64,000 nucleotides of DNA from Turneriella parva DSM 21527 (GTDB lineage Bacteria > Spirochaetota > Leptospiria > Turneriellales > Turneriellaceae). Each line of letters begins with the position of its first letter. Position 1 is the stretch's first letter. The notes beneath the pieces are model-generated. The model worked only from the letters and a program-made list of their open reading frames with translations. It was not told the origin of the DNA and searched no databases. This document shows, piece after piece, positions 51,646 to 59,353 of this stretch. A program made the position numbers and the translations under genes. The DNA lies in contig NC_018020.1 of assembly GCF_000266885.1 (NCBI RefSeq), positions 310,001-374,000 on the forward strand, written 5' to 3'.

Positions 51646-54600
51646 TTACCACAAATTTGGCGTATGCGTGCTGCAGCCGGTGAAAAAGGTCGTCGCCGCA
51701 GCACCGCCGGTCTGAACTCGGTCAGCGCAACCCATCAGGACAGGAAACTCTTGAAGGCCAGTTGTATCGCTTCCCAGCAGGTTGATTACCGTCATTGTGC
51801 TGTTTGATCCGGTGAGATTGCCAAGAATATTACGCCCAATATATACGGAACCAACTCCGCTAAAGTTGAAGTAACCTGCCGGCCAGCCCGCACTGATGTA
51901 TGTTACGCCTTCCTTTATCAGACGTACCATTGCCTCGCGGGCCGAGATATTAGGCGAAGTACTGGCGTAAGTGGCCGCATTGTAGAGTGGCGCCTTCTCC
52001 GTATTCGCAAGCAGCTGCGCCAAGTTGTCAGCAGGTGTTGATAGACTCAGCGCTACCACAGTGCCACCATTTATTTGGCCTACAAGTGCCGTTGCGTTGT
52101 CTCCGTGGCCAGCATACGGACTATCACCAATTATGACGGTGGGGTTTACCGGACAGCCAGTTGCTGCTACGACCTCGTTGATAGCGGTGACAACGCCGCC
52201 GGCAGATACTGTCGCATTATAGCTGCCTGCCGTTGCGCACTCATTTGCGCCAGAGAGAAGCCTCGCAGATATAGTGCCGGGCGTATAACCACAGCCGCTA
52301 TTCGTGATGGTGAAGCTGGTAATGGCACCGGTACCGACGTTCACGTTTGCCTTAGCTTGGGCCCCGCCGCCGATGGTAACGACCTGGTTATCAATGTAGC
52401 TGGTCCCACCCGTGATGGCTGAACATCCTGTCACCGCGCCAGCCGTGACCTGAACGGTACATGTTGCGCCGCTGCCACCGGCACCAATAACCGGGCAAAC
52501 CTGGCCGTTTACGTATCCCGAACCGCCATTGAAGTTCGTGAGACCCGTGCCCGGCGTGGTGTTTATGGGCCCGGCAACAAGGGCTGTAGCCTGGGCGCCT
52601 GTACCGCCACTGCCAGTCATGGGTGCACCCGAGATCAAGAAGCTATCTGTGTAGCCAGTGCCCCCGTTTGTTACGCTGAAGCCGATGATTCCGCCTGTAG
52701 CATATGTGAGGGTCGGCGCTGTGGCGGGTGCGGGCACAAAAGTAAATGTCGGTGCCGTGCAGCCACCAGTACCATTATTCGTCAAATAAACCCCGACAAC
52801 CTGAAAGTTCGCAGTGCCATCAATGCGGGCCCCTACAACCCGCGCCTCTGCGCCGGGGCAGGTGCCGCCGATTGTTAAACCTGTAGGCATCGCGGTGAAT
52901 GAGCCACCAGCAGTCAATGTGAGACGAGTTAATGTCGTCCCGGATGGCGCGGGCGAGACGATGCTTTGAGCAATGGCACCACTGCCACCGCCAGCCGTCG
53001 TTGTTGCGCCGCTAATGGTGATAGAACCAGTATAACCTGATCCCCCGGCCATCGCCAACGAGCCAATCAGCGCGTTCATATCAGCAACACCAACACCAGA
53101 GGTCGACGTGACACCGCCTGCATTTGCTGTCGTCGTGCCAGTGCCAGCAGTTGTGATATCAATCACTGCTCCGCCGCGCGTGGTGCCAACACGAATATTG
53201 TTCGCATCTACAACCGTCACGACGAAATACGCCTGCCCGGAGACCAGCGGCGCGGGTAACGTGCCGCCCACATTCGAAAATATGACCAGGCGATCGACGG
53301 CGAGACCGTGGCCAGCCCAGGTTATATTTTCGTTTGCCGGCGTAGCCGTGACTACTGCTGGGACAGTCCCAAGAGTCGCGTGTGTCGCCATGAGCTGAGC
53401 GATCAACTCGTGGTCAGGCCCTGGGAAGGTAGCCGTCGGGGTCTCGTAAGCACTCCCAATCGCCCCGATCAGAGATACCAGCTTGCTAATCTCTCCCCTT
53501 GGCAGGTTGTTCATCAATGCGACGAGATCGGTAGTCGATGTGCCATAGCGTACGTCCGTAACACCATTGAGAAGCCCAACAATATTTGATGAGCTAACAG
53601 TCTGATTGATGAGATCGGCCATCTTGTTGATATCCAAGACGTCATTGAGAAGATTTTTGAGCTGCACCATCGCTGCAGACGTGGTCGCGCCTGAGATGAA
53701 CTCAATTACGTTGACCATCTTGCCCATACCGGTTGCGTTACCCGAAGGATTACCACGCCCCGGAACAGTGCCTGGCAGAAATGCGTTCGCGCCCGTAACT
53801 GTGTTGATGAGCACCGCTAGCTTACCTGTCCCGTTATCTGGTGCCGTGCCGATTGCCATGAATGACACGAGCTTCGACATTCTGATAATTGAGCTCACGT
53901 TTTCGGTTACGAATACCAGCTGAGAAATGGTCGTCGTATTCTCCACAATCTTGACCAGGCGACGGCCGCCGGCAGAGAGAGCTGCGGTATTGAGCGCATC
54001 ACCTGCGGGACCGCGTGGATACACATGAACATCCGCATCGTTGTGCTGAGAGTAGGTAGACACATGATTCACTAAATCAATAATTTTCGCTGGGGTTATG
54101 CTATCGATCATCGTGACGAGCTTTGTGGAGGAGGTCACGTTTTCGACCAAATGAACCAGAGTCAAAACAGCCCTATCGCGTTCGCCCCAGAAAGCACCGT
54201 TGCCAGATGCTTCACACAACCCCGCGTCAGAAGCGGTTGTGTTAGCAGCGCCAAGATTATATTGGTAATCTGCGCCACTGGCCTGCGTTGCAGAATTGCC
54301 GTCGGCATCACTTGAAGCACCATTTGAGCAACCTGGTATCTCTGATTGTTTGAAGATGCCATTAATGACCGTCGCGAGATTCGTCGTATTCGTAACGCCC
54401 CAAATCAGGTCGATAATCTTATCTGTGTTTGTTACGCCATTGAGCAAATCACCGACCTTGAGAGGCCCTTCTTGCGCTTGTGACAACGTCTGCATCAATA
54501 CGCGTAATTTGCCCAAGTAGGTGGTTGTCAGCGACGCATCAGCCTGGAACGCCTCGTTGAGATTATCAAAAGTGCGCTGTCCGTCCATCACTTGCACGAG

Positions 54601-56490
54601 ACGAGGTACATTTGCTGGGTTCAATAGTTCTACAACCTGAACAAGGTTATTCATGTCGTTATTAACTTGCATCGAGGTAATGACACCACCTGCGAACTGT
54701 GCGGTGATGGTCATGCCTGAGCACCCGCTGACAGCAAAGGTCGTGGCAGCGCTGATACCTGACGACCCGCCAGGTGTGACGACTGAGATATAGGCAATAC
54801 GCTGGCCGACGATAAAAGCCTTTATCGTGCCCGCAGTGATAGTACCACCACCACCCGAGACAGTCACATCGTCAGACCCGTCAACAACCGTGCAGGTCGC
54901 GGCGCCAGCAGTACCGCCGAGGTTATTGAGCAGATCATAAACATCATTCGCATTTTTGAGATCTTGGACGAGCTGAACCATTTTGGTCATGCTCGAGACA
55001 CCATCGACGAGGTTCATGACCTTGTAATAAGAAGCCGCCGGGGTAACGCCGTTGATAATATCTGCGAGGCGAGCCACAGTCGTTTTTGAAGATGCTGGCG
55101 TCACGGCAGTGAGGGTCTTGGGACCGTCGGCACCACAACCCGAACCAGCGGAGACGACATAATGCCCAGTTGTCTGAATAATACCGCCCAGAACATTCAA
55201 GTGAATGGTCGGCTGTACGGTACAACCGGTCACGCTGACTGTAACTCCCGGCAGGTAGTTAGTGCCGCCGCTGCCACCACCAATAGTAAAAGCGCCGACT
55301 GGAATATTTCCTGCGCCGCCAGTCACGGTATAGGTATGAGTTAAACCGGCACCTGCAGTGCTAAACGGCAAACCGCGGGATGCCGGGCCACCCGGACCAA
55401 CACCCCAGGTCTCAGCCGGCGAAACCTGGCCTGTCCAGGTAGCACCATCTTCAGCCAGATTCAAGAAACTCCCAAGATTTGTGGGTGAGAGAACGTTGTT
55501 CATGATATTAATCAGAGTATCAGTATTAGTAACGTTGTTGATCAGATACCCCATTTTTGTGCCATCGCTCACGGCGTTGACTACCGGAACCAACTTTGCT
55601 GTAACGTTTGCAACCGTGACGCCAGCGATTGTTGAATATCCGCCGACAGGCGTCGTACTCAGCAATGCCCGCATTCTCTGAATGTCCGACGTAGACTCCA
55701 TAATTTCGACGAGCCTGTTTGCGTTCGAGACGCCCTTGATCATGGGTGCAAGCTTGTTTGTAACATCAGCTGCCGACAGGTTAGTCAAGAGGGGACAAAG
55801 CTTCAGTGCACACGATGAAACGCCCGGCTGGACGTGCGCGACAATTTTCGCGAGTCGCTGAACATAAGCCTGTTGATTCGCGGGGGTTTCAGTTGTTGCG
55901 ACTGCGAGACTCCGTGACAAATCAAATCCAGCAGGACCCATTAGATCAACGAGCTTTGCTTGCACTTCGGAAACGGGATTGAGCGTATTGATAATTGCGG
56001 CCAAATTGCCGACTGTATCTTGGTCGCTAGGAACCGCGCCACCAGCAGTGTTGACATTGGCAGAAATGGTAGTCGTCATTTCAATATCAACCTGCTTGAT
56101 AAGATAAAGAGTTATTATTGCACCCAAACCGGTTCGCCCGCCCGGTCCCGTACCGACAATCAGGTCGTTGCCGATGAGGGCAACAAATTTTGAAGTGGCG
56201 GCTGCACCTGAGCCTGTGGTGATTTGCTCTATGAGTTGCACGAGGTTTGAGACACCAATACCATACGCCAGCAAATTGAGACTGTCTTGGCCGATACCAG
56301 CATAGAGCTGATCAGTTTTTTCTTGGCCGACGAGTGCCACCCATTCTTCATAGGTCGGTGCGGCTTTGCCTGCGTCGTTTTCCATATTTTGTGCGAATTT
56401 GGTCTTTGATGACCTTGCACAATTGAGAGCGAAAGCTGCTGCTGCCACGAGTAACAGACCTGCCTTCAGGTGTCTCTTGAATTTGCTCAT
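51646..56490 (-). CDS. Giant repeat lipoprotein B
   Basis: 1614 aa from ATG 56490, which has GGAG six bases upstream (ATG 56502 adds four residues). Signal LKAGLLLVAAAAFALNCARSS, Cys near residue 24 as lipobox. Helical repeats of about 13 residues are strongest near 690 and 970 (NGVTNTDKIIDLI, WGVTNTTNLATVI, NGVTDVRYGTSTTDLV). Residues about 1050-1100 (GHGLAVDRLVIFSNVGGTLP, AYFVVTVVDANNIRVGTT) resemble a module I know from phage tail proteins. Residues about 1150-1430 carry GSGY-type repeats with GGGSGA. The C-terminus (NISAREAMVRLIKEGVT, MGCADR) matches giant A. Same plan as giant A but longer, with different central inserts. Surface adhesin-like role is inferred. Confidence 0.82.
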   Translation of the reverse strand: MSKFKRHLKAGLLLVAAAAFALNCARSSKTKFAQNMENDAGKAAPTYEEWVALVGQEKTDQLYAGIGQDSLNLLAYGIGVSNLVQLIEQITTGSGAAATSKFVALIGNDLIVGTGPGGRTGLGAIITLYLIKQVDIEMTTTISANVNTAGGAVPSDQDTVGNLAAIINTLNPVSEVQAKLVDLMGPAGFDLSRSLAVATTETPANQQAYVQRLAKIVAHVQPGVSSCALKLCPLLTNLSAADVTNKLAPMIKGVSNANRLVEIMESTSDIQRMRALLSTTPVGGYSTIAGVTVANVTAKLVPVVNAVSDGTKMGYLINNVTNTDTLINIMNNVLSPTNLGSFLNLAEDGATWTGQVSPAETWGVGPGGPASRGLPFSTAGAGLTHTYTVTGGAGNIPVGAFTIGGGSGGTNYLPGVTVSVTGCTVQPTIHLNVLGGIIQTTGHYVVSAGSGCGADGPKTLTAVTPASSKTTVARLADIINGVTPAASYYKVMNLVDGVSSMTKMVQLVQDLKNANDVYDLLNNLGGTAGAATCTVVDGSDDVTVSGGGGTITAGTIKAFIVGQRIAYISVVTPGGSSGISAATTFAVSGCSGMTITAQFAGGVITSMQVNNDMNNLVQVVELLNPANVPRLVQVMDGQRTFDNLNEAFQADASLTTTYLGKLRVLMQTLSQAQEGPLKVGDLLNGVTNTDKIIDLIWGVTNTTNLATVINGIFKQSEIPGCSNGASSDADGNSATQASGADYQYNLGAANTTASDAGLCEASGNGAFWGERDRAVLTLVHLVENVTSSTKLVTMIDSITPAKIIDLVNHVSTYSQHNDADVHVYPRGPAGDALNTAALSAGGRRLVKIVENTTTISQLVFVTENVSSIIRMSKLVSFMAIGTAPDNGTGKLAVLINTVTGANAFLPGTVPGRGNPSGNATGMGKMVNVIEFISGATTSAAMVQLKNLLNDVLDINKMADLINQTVSSSNIVGLLNGVTDVRYGTSTTDLVALMNNLPRGEISKLVSLIGAIGSAYETPTATFPGPDHELIAQLMATHATLGTVPAVVTATPANENITWAGHGLAVDRLVIFSNVGGTLPAPLVSGQAYFVVTVVDANNIRVGTTRGGAVIDITTAGTGTTTANAGGVTSTSGVGVADMNALIGSLAMAGGSGYTGSITISGATTTAGGGSGAIAQSIVSPAPSGTTLTRLTLTAGGSFTAMPTGLTIGGTCPGAEARVVGARIDGTANFQVVGVYLTNNGTGGCTAPTFTFVPAPATAPTLTYATGGIIGFSVTNGGTGYTDSFLISGAPMTGSGGTGAQATALVAGPINTTPGTGLTNFNGGSGYVNGQVCPVIGAGGSGATCTVQVTAGAVTGCSAITGGTSYIDNQVVTIGGGAQAKANVNVGTGAITSFTITNSGCGYTPGTISARLLSGANECATAGSYNATVSAGGVVTAINEVVAATGCPVNPTVIIGDSPYAGHGDNATALVGQINGGTVVALSLSTPADNLAQLLANTEKAPLYNAATYASTSPNISAREAMVRLIKEGVTYISAGWPAGYFNFSGVGSVYIGRNILGNLTGSNSTMTVINLLGSDTTGLQEFPVLMGCADRVQTGGAAATTFFTGCSTHTPNLW

Positions 56491-56502
56491 TGTTGTCTCC
56501 AT

Positions 56503-56684
56503 TTACGGCCTTTTCTTTTCGGTATGACGATGCCTTTTTGCCTTACACGACGCTGAGCGCGCGCAAAGACAGAGGTCATGCCAACCCTACATAGTACTAT
56601 ATGGCCGCCAGAAGTTTTCGGTGCCAAAAAAAGTGAACGAGTGTATTTGTTTAGTGCGGTGCGGAAACGGGGGGCGGGGGGCGG
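56503..56684. promoter_or_regulatory. Upstream region of giant lipoprotein B
   Basis: 182 bp with no gene. On the minus strand a symmetric CATAGTACTATATG at about 56588-56601 with TATAGT as a possible -10 box and TTGGCA 20 bp before it; spacing is long, so the promoter assignment is weak. Confidence 0.35.
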
Positions 56685-56711
56685 CGTTGCCTGAGGTGCT
56701 CGAAGGCAACG
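56685..56711. repeat. REP-like hairpin family A, copy 1
   Basis: Arms CGTTGCCT and AGGCAACG around loop GAGGTGCTCGA. First of five short copies around the GIY-YIG gene. Confidence 0.9.
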
Positions 56712-56723
56712 TGGCATTTCTTG

Positions 56724-56750
56724 CGCTCCCTTCGAGCGCCTCAGGGAGCG
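56724..56750. repeat. REP-like hairpin family A, copy 2 with changed arms
   Basis: Arms CGCTCCCT and AGGGAGCG around loop TCGAGCGCCTC. The loop matches copy 1 in the opposite orientation; arm bases differ from copy 1 at positions that remain paired. Confidence 0.9.
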
Positions 56751-56812
56751 GTTTAGCTGAGGTGCTCGCAAAGGTGAGACCTGTGGTCGCGAAGCCAGCG
56801 ACGCGAACTTTC

Positions 56813-56839
56813 CGTTGCCTTCGAGCACCTCAGGCAACG
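56813..56839. repeat. REP-like hairpin family A, copy 3
   Basis: Arms CGTTGCCT and AGGCAACG, loop TCGAGCACCTC. Its right arm is the start of the 22-bp tandem array. A degraded long-form copy precedes it at about 56755-56805. Confidence 0.9.
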
Positions 56840-56937
56840 ATAATTTTGACCTCAGACAACGATAATTTTGACCTCAGACAACGATAATTTTGACCTCAGG
56901 CGACGATAACATTAACCTCAGGCGACGGAGAATTCGG
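56828..56937. repeat. Tandem array of five 22-bp units
   Basis: Units of CCTCAGGCAACG, ATAATTTTGA type, drifting to CCTCAGGCGACG, GAGAATTCGG. The first unit overlaps the right arm of copy 3, so the array grew from a hairpin arm. A similar array follows copy 5. Confidence 0.85.
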
Positions 56938-56962
56938 ACCAAGGGCAATGGCGAAGTTTCGG

Positions 56963-56989
56963 CGCTGGCTGAGGGGCTCGAAGCCAGCG
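56963..56989. repeat. REP-like hairpin family A, copy 4, 5 bp after the GIY-YIG stop
   Basis: Arms CGCTGGCT and AGCCAGCG around loop GAGGGGCTCGA. It differs from copies 1, 3 and 5 in arm bases but keeps perfect pairing and the loop. It forms one end of the putative unit with copy 5 inverted on the other side. Confidence 0.92.
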
Positions 56990-56994
56990 GGCCT

Positions 56995-57288
56995 TCATTT
57001 CGCTTTCGGCTTTGGGTTTGTGTCAGCCAATTTCGGCAAAGTATCATGCTTTTCTGCGATCAAAGCCAGCTTTTTTTCGCGGCGCCATCCCTGTATTTGC
57101 TTCTCTCGCGCATAGGCCACGTCAATGCGATCAGAAAATTCGCAAAACACCAACTTTACTGGTAGCCGCTTGCGTGTATGTTTGGCCCCGAGGCCGGCTT
57201 GGTGTTCAGCCAGGCGCTTTTCGAGGTTCCAAGTACTACCCGTGTAGAGAGAGCCGTCTTGGCATTCAAGTATGTACACCCAGGGCAT
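56995..57288 (-). CDS. Single-domain GIY-YIG nuclease 1, in a REP-like unit
   Basis: A 97-aa protein starting at ATG 57288 (an upstream in-frame ATG at 57321 reads through the repeat). VYILECQDGSLYTG carries the GIY-YIG motif in its VYI/YTG variant; TWNLEKRLAEHQAG has the conserved Arg, and YAREKQIQGWRREKKLALI holds the catalytic Glu. Such domains cut DNA with one metal ion. The gene is bracketed by hairpins of one family: 56963-56989 (5 bp after the stop) and 57297-57323 (8 bp before the start), in inverted orientation. The second half is closely similar to GIY-YIG 2. Confidence 0.85.
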   Translation of the reverse strand: MPWVYILECQDGSLYTGSTWNLEKRLAEHQAGLGAKHTRKRLPVKLVFCEFSDRIDVAYAREKQIQGWRREKKLALIAEKHDTLPKLADTNPKPKAK

Positions 57289-57296
57289 AGTCGATT

Positions 57297-57323
57297 CGTT
57301 GCCTTCGAGCGCCTCAGGCAACG
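57297..57323. repeat. REP-like hairpin family A, copy 5, 8 bp before the GIY-YIG start
   Basis: Arms CGTTGCCT and AGGCAACG, loop TCGAGCGCCTC, opposite in orientation to copy 4. Confidence 0.92.
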
Positions 57324-57400
57324 AAAATTTTTGGTCTTAGGCAACGACAATTTCGGCTTCAGGCAACGATAATTTCAGATTCGGGCAAGCATGATTTTTG
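57312..57400. repeat. Tandem array of four units of 22-23 bp
   Basis: Units such as CTTAGGCAACG, ACAATTTCGG and CTTCAGGCAACG, ATAATTTCAG start in the right arm of copy 5, mirroring the arrangement at 56828-56937 after copy 3. The units decay with distance from the hairpin. Confidence 0.8.
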
Positions 57401-57831
57401 AGGTTCAGTCAATTCGAGGGCCCGCTGGCCGCGATGCCATCATGGCGCTGGTGCGACGAAGTCTCGCTTTAGCGAGGTGCTCTGCGCGGCTGCGGTGCAG
57501 TCTCGGCGTTGCCTGCGACCGCAGGTCTCTGCTTCAGAAGTGCTCGCGAACGCGAGACCTGCGGTCGCGAAGGCAACGTATTTCAACCGCGTCAGGGATC
57601 GCAGCCCCGCAGGGGCGAAGAGCCCGACGGCGCAGCCGGGACGCCCAAAACATCAATGTTTTATAACAATTGCGTCATGAATCCCCCCCCTCGACAGGCT
57701 CTGCGGGCAGAGACTCCGTCGCAGGGCAAGTTTTTTGGCACTGCATAGTGAACAAATGACATCTATGTACAGTTTTTGGGGAAATCGCGTGAAAAGCGCC
57801 TGAAAATCAGTAACGCGTGGTGGGAGCCAAC
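57401..57831. other. Gene-free 431 bp, mostly repeat-derived
   Basis: Between GIY-YIG 1 and the lipase gene. It contains the long-form repeat at 57507-57578, GC-rich hairpin fragments at 57440-57500 and a family B fragment near 57687-57740 (CCCTCGACAGGCTCTGCGG). Apart from a GGGAG Shine-Dalgarno before the lipase ATG, no gene or clear promoter is visible. Confidence 0.65.
57507..57578. repeat. Long-form family A element
   Basis: Arms CGTTGCCT (57507) and AGGCAACG (57571) enclose a 15-bp inverted pair, GCGACCGCAGGTCTC with GAGACCTGCGGTCGC, and an inner segment (TGCTTCAGAAGTGCTCG). The GGTCTC motif recurs in long copies of family B. Confidence 0.82.
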
Positions 57832-58740
57832 ATGAAGTTTATCGTTCTCTCTTTATTAGCAGTTTCGTTTGCATGGGCCGGGTCGGGTAGCTCGACAAAG
57901 CCTCTGCAGGGTTCTTACCCGATTGTGCTCTCTCACGGTGTGCTCGGTTTTGACGACACGAAGGGCCTCGTCGGCGGCCTGATCAAGTATTGGGGCGGCA
58001 TGGACGAACACCTGCGCTCGCAGGGCGCTGCGGTGCTGACGCCGGGCACGAACCCGATGCAGTCGGTGCAAAACCGCGCGAATGACCAGAAGAACCAGAT
58101 TAATCTGTGGATCGCGGCGAACGGCTACAGCAAAGTGCACATTATCGCGCACTCGCAGGGTGCGCTCGTTTCGCGCTATATGACCAGCTCGCTCGGCATG
58201 GCGCCCAAAGTTTCTACAATTACGAGCATCAACGGGGTGAACCGCGGTACGCCCGTGGCGGATATAGCACTTGCTGTTATACCTTCGTGGTTGCAGCCAT
58301 CGGTCAACATCGTCATCAATGTCTTGTCGAAAGTGATCTATGGCAAAACGCAGCAAGACCTGATCGCGATGACTTCATCTCTCACCGTTGCCAATGTCAA
58401 TGCGCTCAACAACACGAACCCTAACATGGCGGGGGTGAAATATTACTCTTATGGCTCGCACATCACGCTGCCCGACCTGATTCAGCACCCGATTATGGGC
58501 CTTGCCTACCCGATCACCTGGACAGGGGGTGTCTTTAACGGCCAGGGCGGTACTAACGACGGCGTTGTGCCGCTGTCGTCACAGAAGTGGGGCACCTGGA
58601 AAGGCGGCCCGTCTTATGGCATTTTCACCACGGGCGTCGACCACATTCAGGCAACCAACTTTTCGTACATGGGTGAAACCTGGTACAACGTGCGCCAGTA
58701 TTACCTGACGATGGCGTCGAACGCGAAGAGCAATCAGTAA
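57832..58740 (+). CDS. Secreted triacylglycerol lipase (Pseudomonas-type, alpha/beta hydrolase)
   Basis: Start ATG 57832, preceded by GGGAG, giving 302 residues. Signal peptide MKFIVLSLLAVSFAWAG. The oxyanion segment is PIVLSHGVLGFDD, the nucleophile elbow IIAHSQGALVSRY (Ser), and the late acid and His are in GTNDGVVPLSSQKWG and TGVDHIQATNF. This is the pattern of lipase family I.1/I.2 with VNRGTPVAD after the nucleophile. It hydrolyses long-chain triacylglycerols outside the inner membrane. No lipase foldase gene is in the window. Flanked by repeat elements on both sides. Confidence 0.9.
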   Translation: MKFIVLSLLAVSFAWAGSGSSTKPLQGSYPIVLSHGVLGFDDTKGLVGGLIKYWGGMDEHLRSQGAAVLTPGTNPMQSVQNRANDQKNQINLWIAANGYSKVHIIAHSQGALVSRYMTSSLGMAPKVSTITSINGVNRGTPVADIALAVIPSWLQPSVNIVINVLSKVIYGKTQQDLIAMTSSLTVANVNALNNTNPNMAGVKYYSYGSHITLPDLIQHPIMGLAYPITWTGGVFNGQGGTNDGVVPLSSQKWGTWKGGPSYGIFTTGVDHIQATNFSYMGETWYNVRQYYLTMASNAKSNQ

Positions 58741-58747
58741 CGTATAT

Positions 58748-58800
58748 TGTCACCCTGCGATCCGTTTCGGGTCTCTGTCTCCAGAGCTTGTCAAAGGGTG
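58748..58800. repeat. Long-form copy of REP-like family B
   Basis: Starts GTCACCCTGCGATCC, continues with CGGGTCTCTGTCTCC and AGAGCTTGTCAAAGGGTGA. Outer arms pair as in the short form; the middle adds hairpin-forming DNA. Immediately after the lipase stop. Confidence 0.75.
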
Positions 58801-58818
58801 ATTGAAAAAACAAATCTT

Positions 58819-58845
58819 GTCACCCTGAGCTTGTCGAAGGGTGGC
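58819..58845. repeat. REP-like hairpin family B, copy 1
   Basis: Arms GTCACCCT and AGGGTGGC (one mismatch) with loop GAGCTTGTCGA. Confidence 0.88.
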
Positions 58846-58853
58846 TAACGAAG

Positions 58854-58880
58854 GTCATGGTTCGACAGGCTCACCATGAC
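58854..58880. repeat. REP-like hairpin family B, copy 2 with changed arms
   Basis: Arms GTCATGGT and ACCATGAC with loop TCGACAGGCTC. Differs from copy 1 in arm bases but pairs fully. Confidence 0.9.
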
Positions 58881-58904
58881 AAAGTATCAAAACAGAAAAG
58901 TTTT

Positions 58905-58931
58905 GTCACCCTGAGCCTGTCGAAGGGTGAC
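58905..58931. repeat. REP-like hairpin family B, copy 3
   Basis: Arms GTCACCCT and AGGGTGAC with loop GAGCCTGTCGA. It is the short copy nearest the stop of GIY-YIG 2. Confidence 0.92.
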
Positions 58932-58949
58932 CTGAAAACAATTCGGGGC

Positions 58950-59005
58950 ATGTCATCTTGCGACCTGTTTCAGGTCTACGTCTGCGGAGCTCGTCGAAGG
59001 GTGAC
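58950..59005. repeat. Long-form family B element overlapping the end of GIY-YIG 2
   Basis: GTCATCTTGCGACC, TTTCAGGTCTACGTC and TGCGGAGCTCGTCGAAGGGTGAC. It covers the last codons of the nuclease gene, so the C-terminal residues (RHPSTSSADVDLKQVAR) are repeat-encoded. Confidence 0.75.
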
Positions 59006-59294
59006 GTGCCGTTTTCGCCAGCTTTGGCAAATCTTCAAACCGCCCCTCAATCAGCGCGAGCTTTTTCTCGCGACGCCATTTCTTAATGCGCTTTTCCATT
59101 GCAAGGGCTTCAGCGGGTGAAGTGAACTGCTGAGCGAAGACCAACCGGACGGGTAAGCGCGTGCTGGTAAAACCTGTCGCAGATTGAAAATCATTGTGCA
59201 GGGCAACTCGCCGTTCAACATCATGAGTTACGCCAGTATAGTATGAACCATCAGCGCATTCTACTATATAGACTGATAGTTTGCGCCGGGGCAT
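58953..59294 (-). CDS. Single-domain GIY-YIG nuclease 2, in a REP-like unit
   Basis: A 113-aa protein from ATG 59294. SVYIVECADGSYYTG is the GIY-YIG motif; DVERRVALHN has the conserved Arg, and AEALAMEKRIKKWRREKKLALI the catalytic Glu. WRREKKLALI and the LPKLA segment near the end are shared with GIY-YIG 1. The last 17 residues after KLAKTA read through a long-form family B repeat. Upstream, a family B hairpin (59305-59331) lies 10 bp before the start, and 58905-58931 lies on the other side in inverted orientation. It is probably a nuclease of a repeat-mobilising unit. Confidence 0.85.
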   Translation of the reverse strand: MPRRKLSVYIVECADGSYYTGVTHDVERRVALHNDFQSATGFTSTRLPVRLVFAQQFTSPAEALAMEKRIKKWRREKKLALIEGRFEDLPKLAKTARHPSTSSADVDLKQVAR

Positions 59295-59304
59295 CTGGCG
59301 TCAA

Positions 59305-59331
59305 GTCATGCTTCGACGGGCTCAGCATGAC
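59305..59331. repeat. REP-like hairpin family B, copy 4, 10 bp before GIY-YIG 2
   Basis: Arms GTCATGCT and AGCATGAC with loop TCGACGGGCTC. Orientation is opposite to copy 3. Confidence 0.92.
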
Positions 59332-59353
59332 AAGAAACTTTTACCACGGTGAG

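Noticed and set aside
57289-57321. Extended start of GIY-YIG 1 (MPEALEGNEST)
   Set aside because: These residues are the translation of the family A hairpin, not part of the domain.
58856-59120. Plus-strand reading frame over the family B repeats
   Set aside because: It is a translation of repeat copies and lies antisense to the GIY-YIG gene.
56685-59331. CRISPR array
   Set aside because: The repeats are hairpins at irregular spacing with varied arms, spacers are not of uniform length, and no cas genes are present. The 22-bp arrays have no spacers.
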